41,756 bases of DNA, taken from the NCBI GenBank assembly GCA_036404255.1, contig DASWOP010000186.1, positions 1 through 41,756 on the forward strand, read 5' to 3'. This document shows, one piece after another, positions 32,565 through 40,499 of the stretch. The first letter of the stretch is position 1. Every line of letters starts with the position of its first letter. The notes beneath the pieces were generated by a model. It ran no database searches, was not told where the DNA came from, and saw only the letters and a list, made by a program, of their open reading frames with translations. The DNA is from JARLFX01 sp036404255 (GTDB lineage: Bacteria > Acidobacteriota > Terriglobia > Terriglobales > Acidobacteriaceae). A program made the translations under genes and the position numbers.

Positions 32565-33596
32565 TCACCGGAAGAGTGCGCCTACGCTGCTCTCAAGACT
32601 CTCGCGAGGCGGAGTTTTGAAGGTGTAGGTGAGAGAGAGTGCCGTGGTGTCAGTGCGCCGTCGCAGGCTGCGGCTGTAATAGCCGGAGAGGACAATATGG
32701 CGGCTGAACGGAATCTCCAGCGAATTGATAAACCCATTATCTTCCGTAAGGTTTGTACCGGTGACGACCGTCAGCGTGGTTCTTCTACGGTTGATCTGCT
32801 GATAGATTTTCTGATCGCCGATAGGCAGTTGTTCGTAGGCGTCGGTAGCGAAGGTGATGTTGCGGAACAGGTTGATTGAAGTTCCTGCCTGAAAATGCGC
32901 CAAGGCTCCCAGGCTGTTGTAGTTCAGCGTGATGGAGCGGTCAGCAAGCTCGCTGGAGTCACCGATCCCGATCTCGATATCCGGTGTAAATATGCCGTAC
33001 GTGTGTTCGAAGTGATTGGTGTAATCCAGCGTGACGTGGCCCGTACTCAGGCCATAAACGTGGTCGCCGGTGGGCACGGTGAAGGCGAAAGTGCCCAGAT
33101 AATCAAACACATGATTGCTCCACTGACCGTGAAGGCCGAACGTCATGTCGCCGAGTTCGCCCCGCTGGTTGACCAGAAGGTGGTTTGCAGGCGGATTAGA
33201 AGCAAGGTTCGGAGCCAGCCGGTACAAATAGACCGGGAAAGATAGATCGGCGCTGAAGTGGTCGTTAAAATTGTATCCAACGGCACTGGTGAAGAGCGTG
33301 GAGTATCCGGTGGTGGAGTCGTGCAGCCCTGAGACCGTGAACCCGGCATTGAAGCCGGAGGCCCATCGACTGAGGAGTCCGGGCACCTGCGGCTCGGGCT
33401 GATCGATCAAGGCTAAGGCCGGTTCTGTGGAACTCGATGCAGGAGCTGGCTTGGTGGGACTATCGTCCTGCGCATACAGGGGAACTGCCGAGGTTGCGGC
33501 CCATAGCGCGGCAAACGCAAAAGGTAGAAGCAGGGCCACGCATGGCCGTGCGGGAGAGCTGCGTCGATCCGGATGCATGTCCATCATGCGAAGCAT
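32565..33596 (-). CDS. Outer-membrane beta-barrel protein of unknown function
   Basis: About 343 residues with a signal peptide (hydrophobic run CVALLLPFAFAALWAATSAVPLYAQ). A Pro/Ser-rich stretch is followed by many alternating beta strands, for example YNFNDHFSADLSFPVYLY, LGTFAFTVPTGDHVYG and HIVLSGYYSRSLRRRTDTTALSLTYTFK. It resembles transporter-type or MetA-like outer-membrane barrels, but no family is certain. The start is uncertain: ATG 33596 has GGAG only three bases before it; 33587, 33584 and 33578 are alternatives and 33635 is possible. It lies downstream of citrate synthase on the same strand with a 139-bp gap, so it is probably independent. Confidence 0.72.
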   Translation of the reverse strand: MLRMMDMHPDRRSSPARPCVALLLPFAFAALWAATSAVPLYAQDDSPTKPAPASSSTEPALALIDQPEPQVPGLLSRWASGFNAGFTVSGLHDSTTGYSTLFTSAVGYNFNDHFSADLSFPVYLYRLAPNLASNPPANHLLVNQRGELGDMTFGLHGQWSNHVFDYLGTFAFTVPTGDHVYGLSTGHVTLDYTNHFEHTYGIFTPDIEIGIGDSSELADRSITLNYNSLGALAHFQAGTSINLFRNITFATDAYEQLPIGDQKIYQQINRRRTTLTVVTGTNLTEDNGFINSLEIPFSRHIVLSGYYSRSLRRRTDTTALSLTYTFKTPPRESLESSVGALFR

Positions 33597-33735
33597 CGTC
33601 TCCAGCAAGCAGCACCGTGTGTCCGGGGAATGCATTGAGCATCGCAGATGGTACCGGGCCTGACAAGGCTTTTCCGTGGATGGTGAATCCAGCGGGATGT
33701 CGCCAGGTGAGGTGTATGTCTCGTTGGCTCAGGGC

Positions 33736-34869
33736 CTAGCGATCCGCAATCGGGATATAGGGAGCCGGATACTCCGGGCCGGTGTAGTCCGCGCGCGGAC
33801 GAATCAGACGATTGTTGTCGTGCTGCTCAATCACATGCGCTGCCCAGCCAGCCATGCGGCTCAGAGCGAAGATGGGAGTGAACAGATCAATGCTGATGCC
33901 GAGTGTGGTGTAAGTCGAGGCGGAGTAGAAGTCCACGTTGGCGTTGAGCTTCTTCTCTTCCTTCACGTACAGCTCAATCTTTCGCGACATCTCATACCAC
34001 TTGGGATTTCCGCTGGAGCGGCCAAGCTCCTCTGACATGCGGCGCAGGTGCGTGGCGCGCGGGTCTTCTGTGTGGTACACGCGGTGGCCGAAGCCGGAGA
34101 TCTTTTTCTTGGCGGCCAGCATGTCCCGCACAAACTCCACCGGGTCAGCGCCAGCCTTGTCGATGTCGTGCAGCAGGCGCATCACCGCTTCATTGGCACC
34201 GCCGTGCAGCGGGCCTTTGAGCGCACTGATGGCGCCAGTGATGGCGGAATGCATGTCAGACAAGGTGGCCGCGATAACGCGGGCGGCAAAGGTGGAGGCA
34301 TTCAGTTCGTGATCGGCCTGCAGGATCAGGGCCACATCCAGTGCGCGAACCGCGGTGGAAGAGGGCTTTTCGCCGTTGAGCATCCACAGGAAGTTGGCGG
34401 CGTAGGAAAGGGATTGGTCCGCAGGAACGATCGGCAGGCCCTTGCGGATGCGGTCGAAGACCGCGACGACTATGGACATCTGCGCCATGATGCGATAGCT
34501 CTTGCGCACGTTGGCGTCGTGGCTGGAGTCCTTCTCGTCCTTGTCGTAGCAGCTCAACAGGGAGACGGTGGTGCGCAGCACCTCCATCGGCGTGGCGGTC
34601 TTGGGGACCCGCTGGAGGAACTCAACAATTTCCGGATGAAGTTCGAGGCCGGCAGAGAGCTGGGCCGCGAAACTATCGAGCTCCGCCTTGGTAGGCAGAG
34701 TGCCAAACCATAGCAAATACGTAGTTTCTTCAAAGGTAGAGCGCTCTGCAAGCGTATGAATATCAATACCGCGATAAGAGAGAACACCGGCGTCGCCATC
34801 GATCCAACAAATGCCGGATGATGCGGCAACTACGCCTTCCAGACCCTTGGTAGCCAAAACAGTGGACAT
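33736..34869 (-). CDS. gltA: Citrate synthase (short, dimeric/Gram-positive type)
   Basis: A 377-residue enzyme that condenses acetyl-CoA and oxaloacetate to citrate as the entry step of the TCA cycle. The short length and opening LATKGLEGVVAASSGICWIDGDAG fit the bacterial type that includes 2-methylcitrate synthases. Active-site segments are LILQADHELNASTFAARV, LKGPLHGGANEAVMRLL, ISGFGHRVYHTEDPR and NVDFYSAS. The start at ATG 34869 is supported by GGAAAGAG upstream; TTG 34890 is less likely. The gene diverges from the coiled-coil gene at 35087 across 217 bp, where TATAAC (minus strand, near 34914) is a possible -10 box. A methylcitrate activity cannot be excluded. Confidence 0.94.
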   Translation of the reverse strand: MSTVLATKGLEGVVAASSGICWIDGDAGVLSYRGIDIHTLAERSTFEETTYLLWFGTLPTKAELDSFAAQLSAGLELHPEIVEFLQRVPKTATPMEVLRTTVSLLSCYDKDEKDSSHDANVRKSYRIMAQMSIVVAVFDRIRKGLPIVPADQSLSYAANFLWMLNGEKPSSTAVRALDVALILQADHELNASTFAARVIAATLSDMHSAITGAISALKGPLHGGANEAVMRLLHDIDKAGADPVEFVRDMLAAKKKISGFGHRVYHTEDPRATHLRRMSEELGRSSGNPKWYEMSRKIELYVKEEKKLNANVDFYSASTYTTLGISIDLFTPIFALSRMAGWAAHVIEQHDNNRLIRPRADYTGPEYPAPYIPIADR

Positions 34870-35086
34870 TCGCTGCTCTTTCCGGAACAAGATTCGTATT
34901 ACGGTTATAGCGCAGGGAAGAAGGAGTTGTCACATAAAGTACCACGTTACGGCACAGGCACCCCTCCAACCCGAGTATGCGTCTAAGAATAGCTGGTAGT
35001 GGTCCCGGACGTAGAACTTCTATACCGGATATGCTGGACGAGCGCCGCGAATTCCCAGAGAGAGCGGCAGAAAGAGGAGCGAAAGC

Positions 35087-35911
35087 ATGGCAGATGAGAT
35101 ACGTACGTACGAGGTAGAAAGGCAGCCGAATCACAAACTTCTTCTAGGAGTTGGGATTGCCGGGCTGGTACTGGCCCTTGGATCCCTCGGTTGGAATTAT
35201 GGATTGCAACACCGCCTGGAAGATTCGCTGGCAACCCGCACGCAGCAGAATGACAAGCTGCAGGCCGAACTGGATCAAACCAATGCGCGGTTGAAGGCAA
35301 CCAGTGAAACCCTGGGGCAAAGCGTCGGGATGACGCAAAAGCAGCTGGAAGATCGGGCCCAAACCATCCTGGCAGCACAGCAGGCTCAGACCGCCCAGAC
35401 AGCACGGCTGGAAAAAGCCCAGGCTGCAACCAGCAAGCAGGTGAGTGCGGTCTCGCAGGACGTAACGAGCGTGAAAACTGACGTGGGTGGCGTCAAGACG
35501 GACGTTGCCAACACCAAATCTGACCTTGCCAATACCCAATCGCAATTACAGCGTGTCATTGGCGACGCAGGCGTGATGAGCGGGGAAATTGCAACCAATC
35601 ACGATCAGTTGGAGATACTGAAGCACAAGGGTGACCGTAACTACGATGAATTTACCCTGCAAAAGGGCGCAAAGCCCGTTCTGCTGGCAAATATTACGCT
35701 GCAACTGAAGAAAACTGACACCAAGCACTCGCGGTTCACAGTCAATGTGAGTTCAGACGACAAGCTGATTGAGAAGAAAGATAAGACCGTCAACGAGCCG
35801 GTGCAGTTCTACACTGGCAAGAATCCGGTGCTCTATGAGCTGGTTATCAATACCATCTCCAAGAACACGATAACCGGGTATCTTTCTACTCCGAAGAACA
35901 TCTCGCGGTAG
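35087..35911 (+). CDS. Membrane-anchored coiled-coil protein of unknown function
   Basis: A 274-residue protein. A cytosolic N-terminal tail is followed by one membrane segment (about 18-38, LLLGVGIAGLVLALGSLGW). A long coiled coil (about 42-165) includes heptads such as VTSVKTDVGGVKTDVANTKSD. A compact beta-rich C-terminal domain (about 178-274) with FTLQKGAKPVLLANITLQL and SRFTVNVSSDDKLIEKKDK completes it. The orientation suggests the coiled coil and C-terminal domain lie in the periplasm. ATG 35087 is preceded by GAGGAG. It ends at a strong bidirectional terminator, so it is a single-gene unit. I do not recognise the family. Confidence 0.8.
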   Translation: MADEIRTYEVERQPNHKLLLGVGIAGLVLALGSLGWNYGLQHRLEDSLATRTQQNDKLQAELDQTNARLKATSETLGQSVGMTQKQLEDRAQTILAAQQAQTAQTARLEKAQAATSKQVSAVSQDVTSVKTDVGGVKTDVANTKSDLANTQSQLQRVIGDAGVMSGEIATNHDQLEILKHKGDRNYDEFTLQKGAKPVLLANITLQLKKTDTKHSRFTVNVSSDDKLIEKKDKTVNEPVQFYTGKNPVLYELVINTISKNTITGYLSTPKNISR

Positions 35912-35934
35912 CTATTAGTCCCATAATGCAGACG

Positions 35935-35960
35935 AAAGGCCGGCAGCGATGCCGGCCTTT
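35935..35960. terminator. Bidirectional intrinsic terminator
   Basis: AAAGGCCGGC (35935-35944) pairs perfectly with GCCGGCCTTT (35951-35960) around AGCGAT, followed by T-rich sequence. It lies 23 bases after the coiled-coil gene and 10 before the stop of the convergent membrane-protein gene. Confidence 0.9.
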
Positions 35961-35970
35961 TGCTGTGCTC

Positions 35971-36591
35971 TTACTGGTTTTTTGGAAAAGGAATGATGAG
36001 CGGCGTCTGGTGGTAGAAGCTTACTGTCAGCGTGGCGGATTGCCGATGGTCCCATGCATCCTTTGAAATGGGGAAGTGAACCATCACCACCCCATAGGCT
36101 TTTCCGTCCCTCTCGATGCGGGTGTCACGCAGCAACTTGCCCGTGACTTTGGCGGGCTGAATCCGCTCGAGGTCAGGATACATGGCATACATTGCCTGGA
36201 AATCGCCCGGCTGTGCCGCGGCGCAGTGCAGGGTTTCGCCGTCTGCGGTGGTGACGTCGACCGCCAGCGATTCAATGAACATCGGCAGCGTGATGTGGTT
36301 GTAAATCTCCACCACAGGCAACAGGTAGATCTGGTCGTCGCCGTGGGCGTTAGCCAGCTGCATGCCGCCATGACGCGCAGGATTGGTGTGTATGGGGAAG
36401 ACCGTGGTGGAGACAATTGAGCCGGTGGACGGCTCCTGGTGATAGGTGTAGTGGATTAGGATGAAGACCGCGGCCGCGATCAGAACCGCAGCCAGCAGCG
36501 CCGGAATCAGCAGGTTTTTGCGGCTGTCTTCCGGTTCCTCTTCGGATATGGAGATGTGGTGCGGCTCATGATCGGGGATCGGGTTGGTCAT
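35971..36591 (-). CDS. Single-pass membrane protein of unknown function
   Basis: A 206-residue protein. An acidic cytosolic tail (HHISISEEEPEDSRKN) is followed by one membrane segment (about 27-48, LLIPALLAAVLIAAAVFILIHY) and a periplasmic beta-rich domain. That domain includes YLLPVVEIYNHITLPMFIESL and VMVHFPISKDAWDHRQSATL. I do not recognise the family. ATG 36591 is used; GTG 36597 in frame overlaps the upstream stop by one base (TAGTG). The 5-bp gap from the zinc-motif gene indicates translational coupling and a two-gene unit ending at the bidirectional terminator. Confidence 0.75.
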   Translation of the reverse strand: MTNPIPDHEPHHISISEEEPEDSRKNLLIPALLAAVLIAAAVFILIHYTYHQEPSTGSIVSTTVFPIHTNPARHGGMQLANAHGDDQIYLLPVVEIYNHITLPMFIESLAVDVTTADGETLHCAAAQPGDFQAMYAMYPDLERIQPAKVTGKLLRDTRIERDGKAYGVVMVHFPISKDAWDHRQSATLTVSFYHQTPLIIPFPKNQ

Positions 36592-36596
36592 GGGCA

Positions 36597-36905
36597 CTAG
36601 TCCAAGTCAAAATCACGTAATGGGCGCCCGGTATCTGGCGATTCCTTGGCTTTGCGCAGTGCCTCGGCAAACTTTTTCGCCATAATATCTTCCTTGTTCT
36701 TTTCGGCGTCCACAGATTGGCGGAAGAGCGATTCCTTGCGTTCATCCTGGTCGCGCATGGCCTTGGCAGCGGACTCGAAGTCCTCAAACGTGCGTTTCCG
36801 GGGTGCACTGGTATGCGAGATTACGGTGCGGGTGGCGGCGTCTATCTTGAGCGTAGCGCCGCAGTCTGGGCAGGCAACTTCAAACGTGGTGTCATTCTTC
36901 GGCAT
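36597..36905 (-). CDS. Small protein with a CxxC zinc-binding-like motif
   Basis: A 102-residue cytosolic protein with one CPDC pair (Cys12, Cys15) at the N terminus, resembling half a zinc ribbon. A charged helical region follows (KRTFEDFESAAKAMRDQDER to AKKFAEALRKAKES) and an acidic end DFDLD. With only two cysteines it would need a dimer or other ligands to hold zinc. GGAG eight bases before ATG 36905 supports the start. It is coupled to the membrane-protein gene downstream. No function can be assigned. Confidence 0.78.
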   Translation of the reverse strand: MPKNDTTFEVACPDCGATLKIDAATRTVISHTSAPRKRTFEDFESAAKAMRDQDERKESLFRQSVDAEKNKEDIMAKKFAEALRKAKESPDTGRPLRDFDLD

Positions 36906-36975
36906 AGAGGTGCTCCGGAGAGATAGTTTACGCGTGCTGGTGCGGGAAGGCGAGAGTGTACCCGATGAAGTGACA

Positions 36976-37791
36976 TCAGTCGGTATCTGATTTGCGGAGT
37001 AGCTCTGCTGCCTGAGAGAGGGTCAGCGTGTTCGGAACCTGTTTGAAATCGCTGCGTTCCTCATTTTGCTGCACGTTGATGGTCTTGAAGAAGAGGGCTT
37101 TGCCGTTCATGTTGACCTTGAGCCGGGTGAGTTCCCAGTGATTGGGCGCTACCTGTTCCTGATGGACGGCGAAGGTGCCTCCTTGATCGAGATGGCCGAG
37201 GAAAAAGCCGAACCGGACGGAGCGAATGAGGTGGCCGCTAAACTCCACAATGCGTTTTTGTTCCTCGTCTACCGTGAGTTGGCCTTCCATCTCATGAAAT
37301 ACGTGCGCTTCGCGGGATGGCGGATTAAAGGCGGGATTCGGGTGGAAATTGAGCTTGACGATGTTGCCATTGCGTTGGGCGTAGTCGAATAGAAGGGCCT
37401 TTGGCAGCAGGGCGAGCATGTCCATGGTTTGGCGTTTGTCCTGCTCCTGGGTGCGCTGCTGCTTCTGCTGCTCCCTCGGAGAGGAGATGAGTCGTTCCAT
37501 GACCTCGTCATCCGACTTTCGCTGGTCCGGCGTGAGGGGATTGCCATTGCGGCGGTAGACGTGACGGAGATCGACTCTCTTTGTTTCCACTACGTTTACC
37601 AGGTCGACTGTGCCGGATTGCACAGTCTTGGCGCGATAGTGCCAGAGAGTGTTGTCCTGACTGTGAAGTTCGTGGTCCACGACCTGCCGGACCAGATCAT
37701 TGGCGGGCTGCGCTGGCTGCTCCGCGGGAAGAGGAGAGGCCAGAGTGGAACCAGCCAGAAACGCAATGGCAATGGAAGAACGAAAGCGCAT
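36976..37791 (-). CDS. Secreted protein of unknown function with a start-codon hairpin
   Basis: A 271-residue protein with a signal peptide (MRFRSSIAIAFLAGSTLASPLPA) and then NDLVRQVVDHELHSQDNTLWHYRAK, a Gln-rich helical patch (SPREQQKQQRTQEQDKRQ) and beta-rich sequence to the end. It may be a periplasmic or lipoprotein-carrier-like beta-sheet protein, but I do not recognise a family. ATG 37791 is preferred over TTG 37797 because it begins the signal peptide; no good Shine-Dalgarno is visible. The ATG lies in one arm of an 11-bp inverted repeat. It diverges from the multiheme cytochrome gene, with a CRP/FNR-like palindrome in the shared gap. Confidence 0.75.
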   Translation of the reverse strand: MRFRSSIAIAFLAGSTLASPLPAEQPAQPANDLVRQVVDHELHSQDNTLWHYRAKTVQSGTVDLVNVVETKRVDLRHVYRRNGNPLTPDQRKSDDEVMERLISSPREQQKQQRTQEQDKRQTMDMLALLPKALLFDYAQRNGNIVKLNFHPNPAFNPPSREAHVFHEMEGQLTVDEEQKRIVEFSGHLIRSVRFGFFLGHLDQGGTFAVHQEQVAPNHWELTRLKVNMNGKALFFKTINVQQNEERSDFKQVPNTLTLSQAAELLRKSDTD

Positions 37792-37821
37792 ATCCAATTA
37801 TTGGAAGGTAGATATGCGCTT
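37784..37821 (-). promoter_or_regulatory. 11-bp inverted repeat covering a start codon
   Basis: AAGCGCATATC (37784-37794) and GATATGCGCTT (37811-37821) are perfect inverted repeats with a 16-base spacer that contains a second small palindrome, CCAATTATTGG. In the minus-strand transcript the start codon of the secreted-protein gene lies inside the 3' arm, so folding would hide it. It could instead be a DNA-binding operator. Confidence 0.6.
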
Positions 37822-37880
37822 GTGGTTGCCGGAGGGTGGTGACAAAGATGATGCGTCTGTGTGACTGGTACGCGACGAAC

Positions 37881-37894
37881 GTGATGACAGTCAC
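37881..37894. promoter_or_regulatory. CRP/FNR-like palindrome GTGA-N6-TCAC
   Basis: GTGATGACAGTCAC has perfectly palindromic GTGA/TCAC half-sites and continues with A on the right, close to the CRP-family consensus TGTGA-N6-TCACA. A -10-like TATAGC lies just downstream (37898-37903) and the cytochrome start codon 35 bases away. A wider repeat, GTGACTG (37861-37867) / CAGTCAC (37888-37894), overlaps it. If TATAGC is the -10, the site overlaps the -35 position, suggesting repression; the divergent gene could also be controlled. Confidence 0.6.
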
Positions 37895-37929
37895 AGCTAT
37901 AGCGAATCGAGTCCGCTCTACTGGTAGGC

Positions 37930-39924
37930 ATGAACAAAGCAGGGAAGCTCTGCATCCATCTCGTCGCAACTTTCCTCATGGTGTGGTCACTCACCGCCCA
38001 GGCGGGCACGCATAAACCGAAGGACGAAGAGTGCCTGGCGTGCCACTCCGATTCGACGATGACGAAGGACGTGAACGGCAAGCCGGTCAGCCTGTTCGTG
38101 GACCAGGATAAGCTGCACCAGTCGATCCATGGCGGTATGTTCAGCTGCGTGGACTGCCACAAGGATGTGAAGAGTTCGCCGCACGAGAAGACGCCAGCGA
38201 AGGTCCTGTGCTCGACCTGCCATGCGGAGGAGCAGAAGGCCTACTCGCACAGCTATCATGCATCGACCAAGAAGCCGGACGGGAGCGTCTCCGCCGACTG
38301 CGAGGATTGCCACGGCAACGTGCATACGATACTGCCGGCGAGCGATCCGAAGTCGCCGGTGAGCCATACGAATATTCCGGCGACGTGCGGTACATGCCAC
38401 GGGCAGAAGAAGTTGATGGAAGCCAGCGGCGGCACGGCGCAGGGCTTTATGGCGTACCAGGACAGCGTCCACGGTAAGGCCGTGAAGAATGGCTCGACAA
38501 AGGCGGCGGTCTGCACGGATTGCCATGGGGATCACGAGATACTGCCGCCGAATGATCCGAACTCACCGGTGTACCGGCTGAATGTTGCCAAGACCTGCGG
38601 CACATGCCATGGGCAGGAGAGCCAGGTCTTTGGGAAGAGCATCCACGGGCAGGCGCTGATGAAGGGGAATGGGCTGGCGCCGACCTGCACGGATTGCCAT
38701 GGTATTCACTCCATCAAGGCACATACGGACCCGAACTCTTCGGTATCGGACCTGAACCTTGCTCGTACCACCTGCGCACGCTGCCACCAGGGCGTTCAGC
38801 TTACGCAGGAGTTTGGCGTACCGGGTGGCCGCATTACAAGCTACATGGACAGCTATCACGGGCTGGCCGCCAAGGGCGGGTCGGTGGTGGTGGCGAACTG
38901 CGCGAGTTGCCATGGAGTCCACAATATTCTGCCGTCGAGCGATCCGGACTCTACGATCAATCCGGCGAACCTGGATGCAACCTGCGGGCAGTGCCACAAG
39001 GGCGTGACGCAAAAGTTTACGCAGAGCAAGGTGCATGTGGATGGCGGGAGATCAACCGATATTGGAACGGTGGTGGTGCGCTGGATCAGGCGCTTGTACC
39101 TGCTGCTGATCCTTGCGGTCATCGGCGCGATGTTCCTGCATAACGCCATCATCTGGGGCAGCAAAGTACGGGCCCGGCGCAAGGCTATGACGCATACGGT
39201 AGAGCGCATGAGCCGGAACCAGCGGTGGCAGCACTTCATCCTGCTGACAAGCTTTATCGTGCTGGTGATTACGGGGTTTGCGCTGAAGTATCCGGACTCG
39301 TGGTTCGCAGAACTGCTGGGGATGGGCGAGAAGGTCCGCAGCATTACGCATCGCGTGGCGGGCGTTATTTTGATGGGCATCGGCATGTACCACGTGGTGT
39401 ATGCCGTCCTGACGCGCGAGGGTCGCAAGCTGGTGCTTGACCTGGCACCGATGCCAAAGGATGCTTTCGATGCTTTCGGGACGATGCTGTATTACCTCGG
39501 GCTGAAGAAAGAGAAGCCGAAGTTCCGGCGCTTCAACTACGCGGAGAAAGCGGAGTACTGGGCGCTGGTGTGGGGCACGGGGTTGATGGCTCTGACCGGC
39601 ATCATGATGTGGGCCAAGATCACCACGGGTAACCTGCTGGCACGCTGGTGGGTGGATGCGGCGACAGCTGTCCACTTCTACGAGGCGATCCTGGCAACGC
39701 TGGCGATCGTGGTGTGGCACTTCTACCAGGTGTTTTTCGATCCGGATGTGTATCCGATGAACTCCGCGTGGCGTGACGGCAAGATGGACGCCGAGCACTA
39801 TCGCGAGGAGCACGAACTGGATACGGAGACGCTGGCTAAGGTTGAAACCGAGGGTGAAGAGCCCAAGGCAGCCGAGAGCAAAGAGCCGGAGCAGAAGACT
39901 GAAGATAAGAACGATCAGCAGTAG
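37930..39924 (+). CDS. 11-heme cytochrome c fused to a cytochrome-b-type membrane domain
   Basis: A 664-residue electron-transfer protein. The signal peptide (about 1-25) is followed by eleven CxxCH heme sites (CLACH, CVDCH, CSTCH, CEDCH, CGTCH, CTDCH, CGTCH, CTDCH, CARCH, CASCH, CGQCH). They lie in repeated modules with SxHG distal-histidine motifs and CxxCHGxHxI. From about residue 385 come membrane helices with histidines in place for b hemes (LHNAIIWG, QRWQHFILLTSF, SITHRVAG, GMYHVVYAVL, VHFYEAIL, VWHFYQVFF). A charged tail ends the protein. It probably moves electrons between the quinone pool and periplasmic carriers. The Shine-Dalgarno is weak (TGGTAGGC). The monoheme cytochrome gene follows 41 bp on. 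Confidence 0.92.
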   Translation: MNKAGKLCIHLVATFLMVWSLTAQAGTHKPKDEECLACHSDSTMTKDVNGKPVSLFVDQDKLHQSIHGGMFSCVDCHKDVKSSPHEKTPAKVLCSTCHAEEQKAYSHSYHASTKKPDGSVSADCEDCHGNVHTILPASDPKSPVSHTNIPATCGTCHGQKKLMEASGGTAQGFMAYQDSVHGKAVKNGSTKAAVCTDCHGDHEILPPNDPNSPVYRLNVAKTCGTCHGQESQVFGKSIHGQALMKGNGLAPTCTDCHGIHSIKAHTDPNSSVSDLNLARTTCARCHQGVQLTQEFGVPGGRITSYMDSYHGLAAKGGSVVVANCASCHGVHNILPSSDPDSTINPANLDATCGQCHKGVTQKFTQSKVHVDGGRSTDIGTVVVRWIRRLYLLLILAVIGAMFLHNAIIWGSKVRARRKAMTHTVERMSRNQRWQHFILLTSFIVLVITGFALKYPDSWFAELLGMGEKVRSITHRVAGVILMGIGMYHVVYAVLTREGRKLVLDLAPMPKDAFDAFGTMLYYLGLKKEKPKFRRFNYAEKAEYWALVWGTGLMALTGIMMWAKITTGNLLARWWVDAATAVHFYEAILATLAIVVWHFYQVFFDPDVYPMNSAWRDGKMDAEHYREEHELDTETLAKVETEGEEPKAAESKEPEQKTEDKNDQQ

Positions 39925-39965
39925 TTGGGTGTTAGGTAGATTTACGTAAACAAGGGAGATCGATC

Positions 39966-40247
39966 ATGAAAGCACGTTTCGCAGCAGCAGTGTTGTTGGC
40001 ATCGTTTTCAACCATGGCGTGGGCAGCAGATGGCGCTGCACTATACAAGACCAAGTGCGCCATGTGCCACGGCGACCAGGGTCAGGGCAAGCCGACGAGC
40101 GCCAAACTGGTTGGCAAGAGTGATACCGCGGTGGTGAACATCATCACCAAGGGCGGTGCGGCAAAGGCTCCGCATGTGAAGCCAATGAGCACGATCACGC
40201 CGGAGCAGGCGCAGGCGATTGGTGCGTTTGTTAAGACGCTGAAGTAG
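39966..40247 (+). CDS. Small monoheme cytochrome c
   Basis: A 93-residue periplasmic class I cytochrome. The signal peptide (MKARFAAAVLLASFSTMAWA) is followed by one heme site CAMCH (31-35) and a probable Met74 axial ligand in HVKPMSTITPEQ. A C-terminal helix, AQAIGAFVKTLK, packs on the heme edge. It is a likely soluble electron shuttle for the multiheme protein upstream, with which it should be co-transcribed. The ATG at 39966 follows a strong AGGGAG seven bases before it. A weak hairpin lies after the stop. The terminal acceptor is not encoded in the window. Confidence 0.94.
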   Translation: MKARFAAAVLLASFSTMAWAADGAALYKTKCAMCHGDQGQGKPTSAKLVGKSDTAVVNIITKGGAAKAPHVKPMSTITPEQAQAIGAFVKTLK

Positions 40248-40273
40248 TTGTACGGACAGTTTCGGTTGATGCG

Positions 40274-40307
40274 AGCGGCAGTGGCTGGTTTTTTGGCGGC
40301 TGCCGCT
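40274..40307 (+). terminator. Possible terminator after the cytochrome genes
   Basis: AGCGGCAG (40274-40281) pairs with CTGCCGCT (40300-40307) around an 18-base loop containing a T-run, about 27 bases after the cytochrome c stop. The large loop makes it weaker than the other terminators here. Confidence 0.4.
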
Positions 40308-40499
40308 TTGCGTGCAACAAAGAGCAGATTTGACCTGGAAGTAGTGTGACGAGGTGTATTCGGGCAGCGTGAATCCTGTTGACGACGCCGGAAGCGTACT
40401 GCAACGTAGAATCTGACTGTGCAGGTTGTGCGAAGGAACTTTTCAATCAAGGGAGTTCTATCAGCCTGCCAGCCGGAAGATCTCATTGGAGCAACTCCA

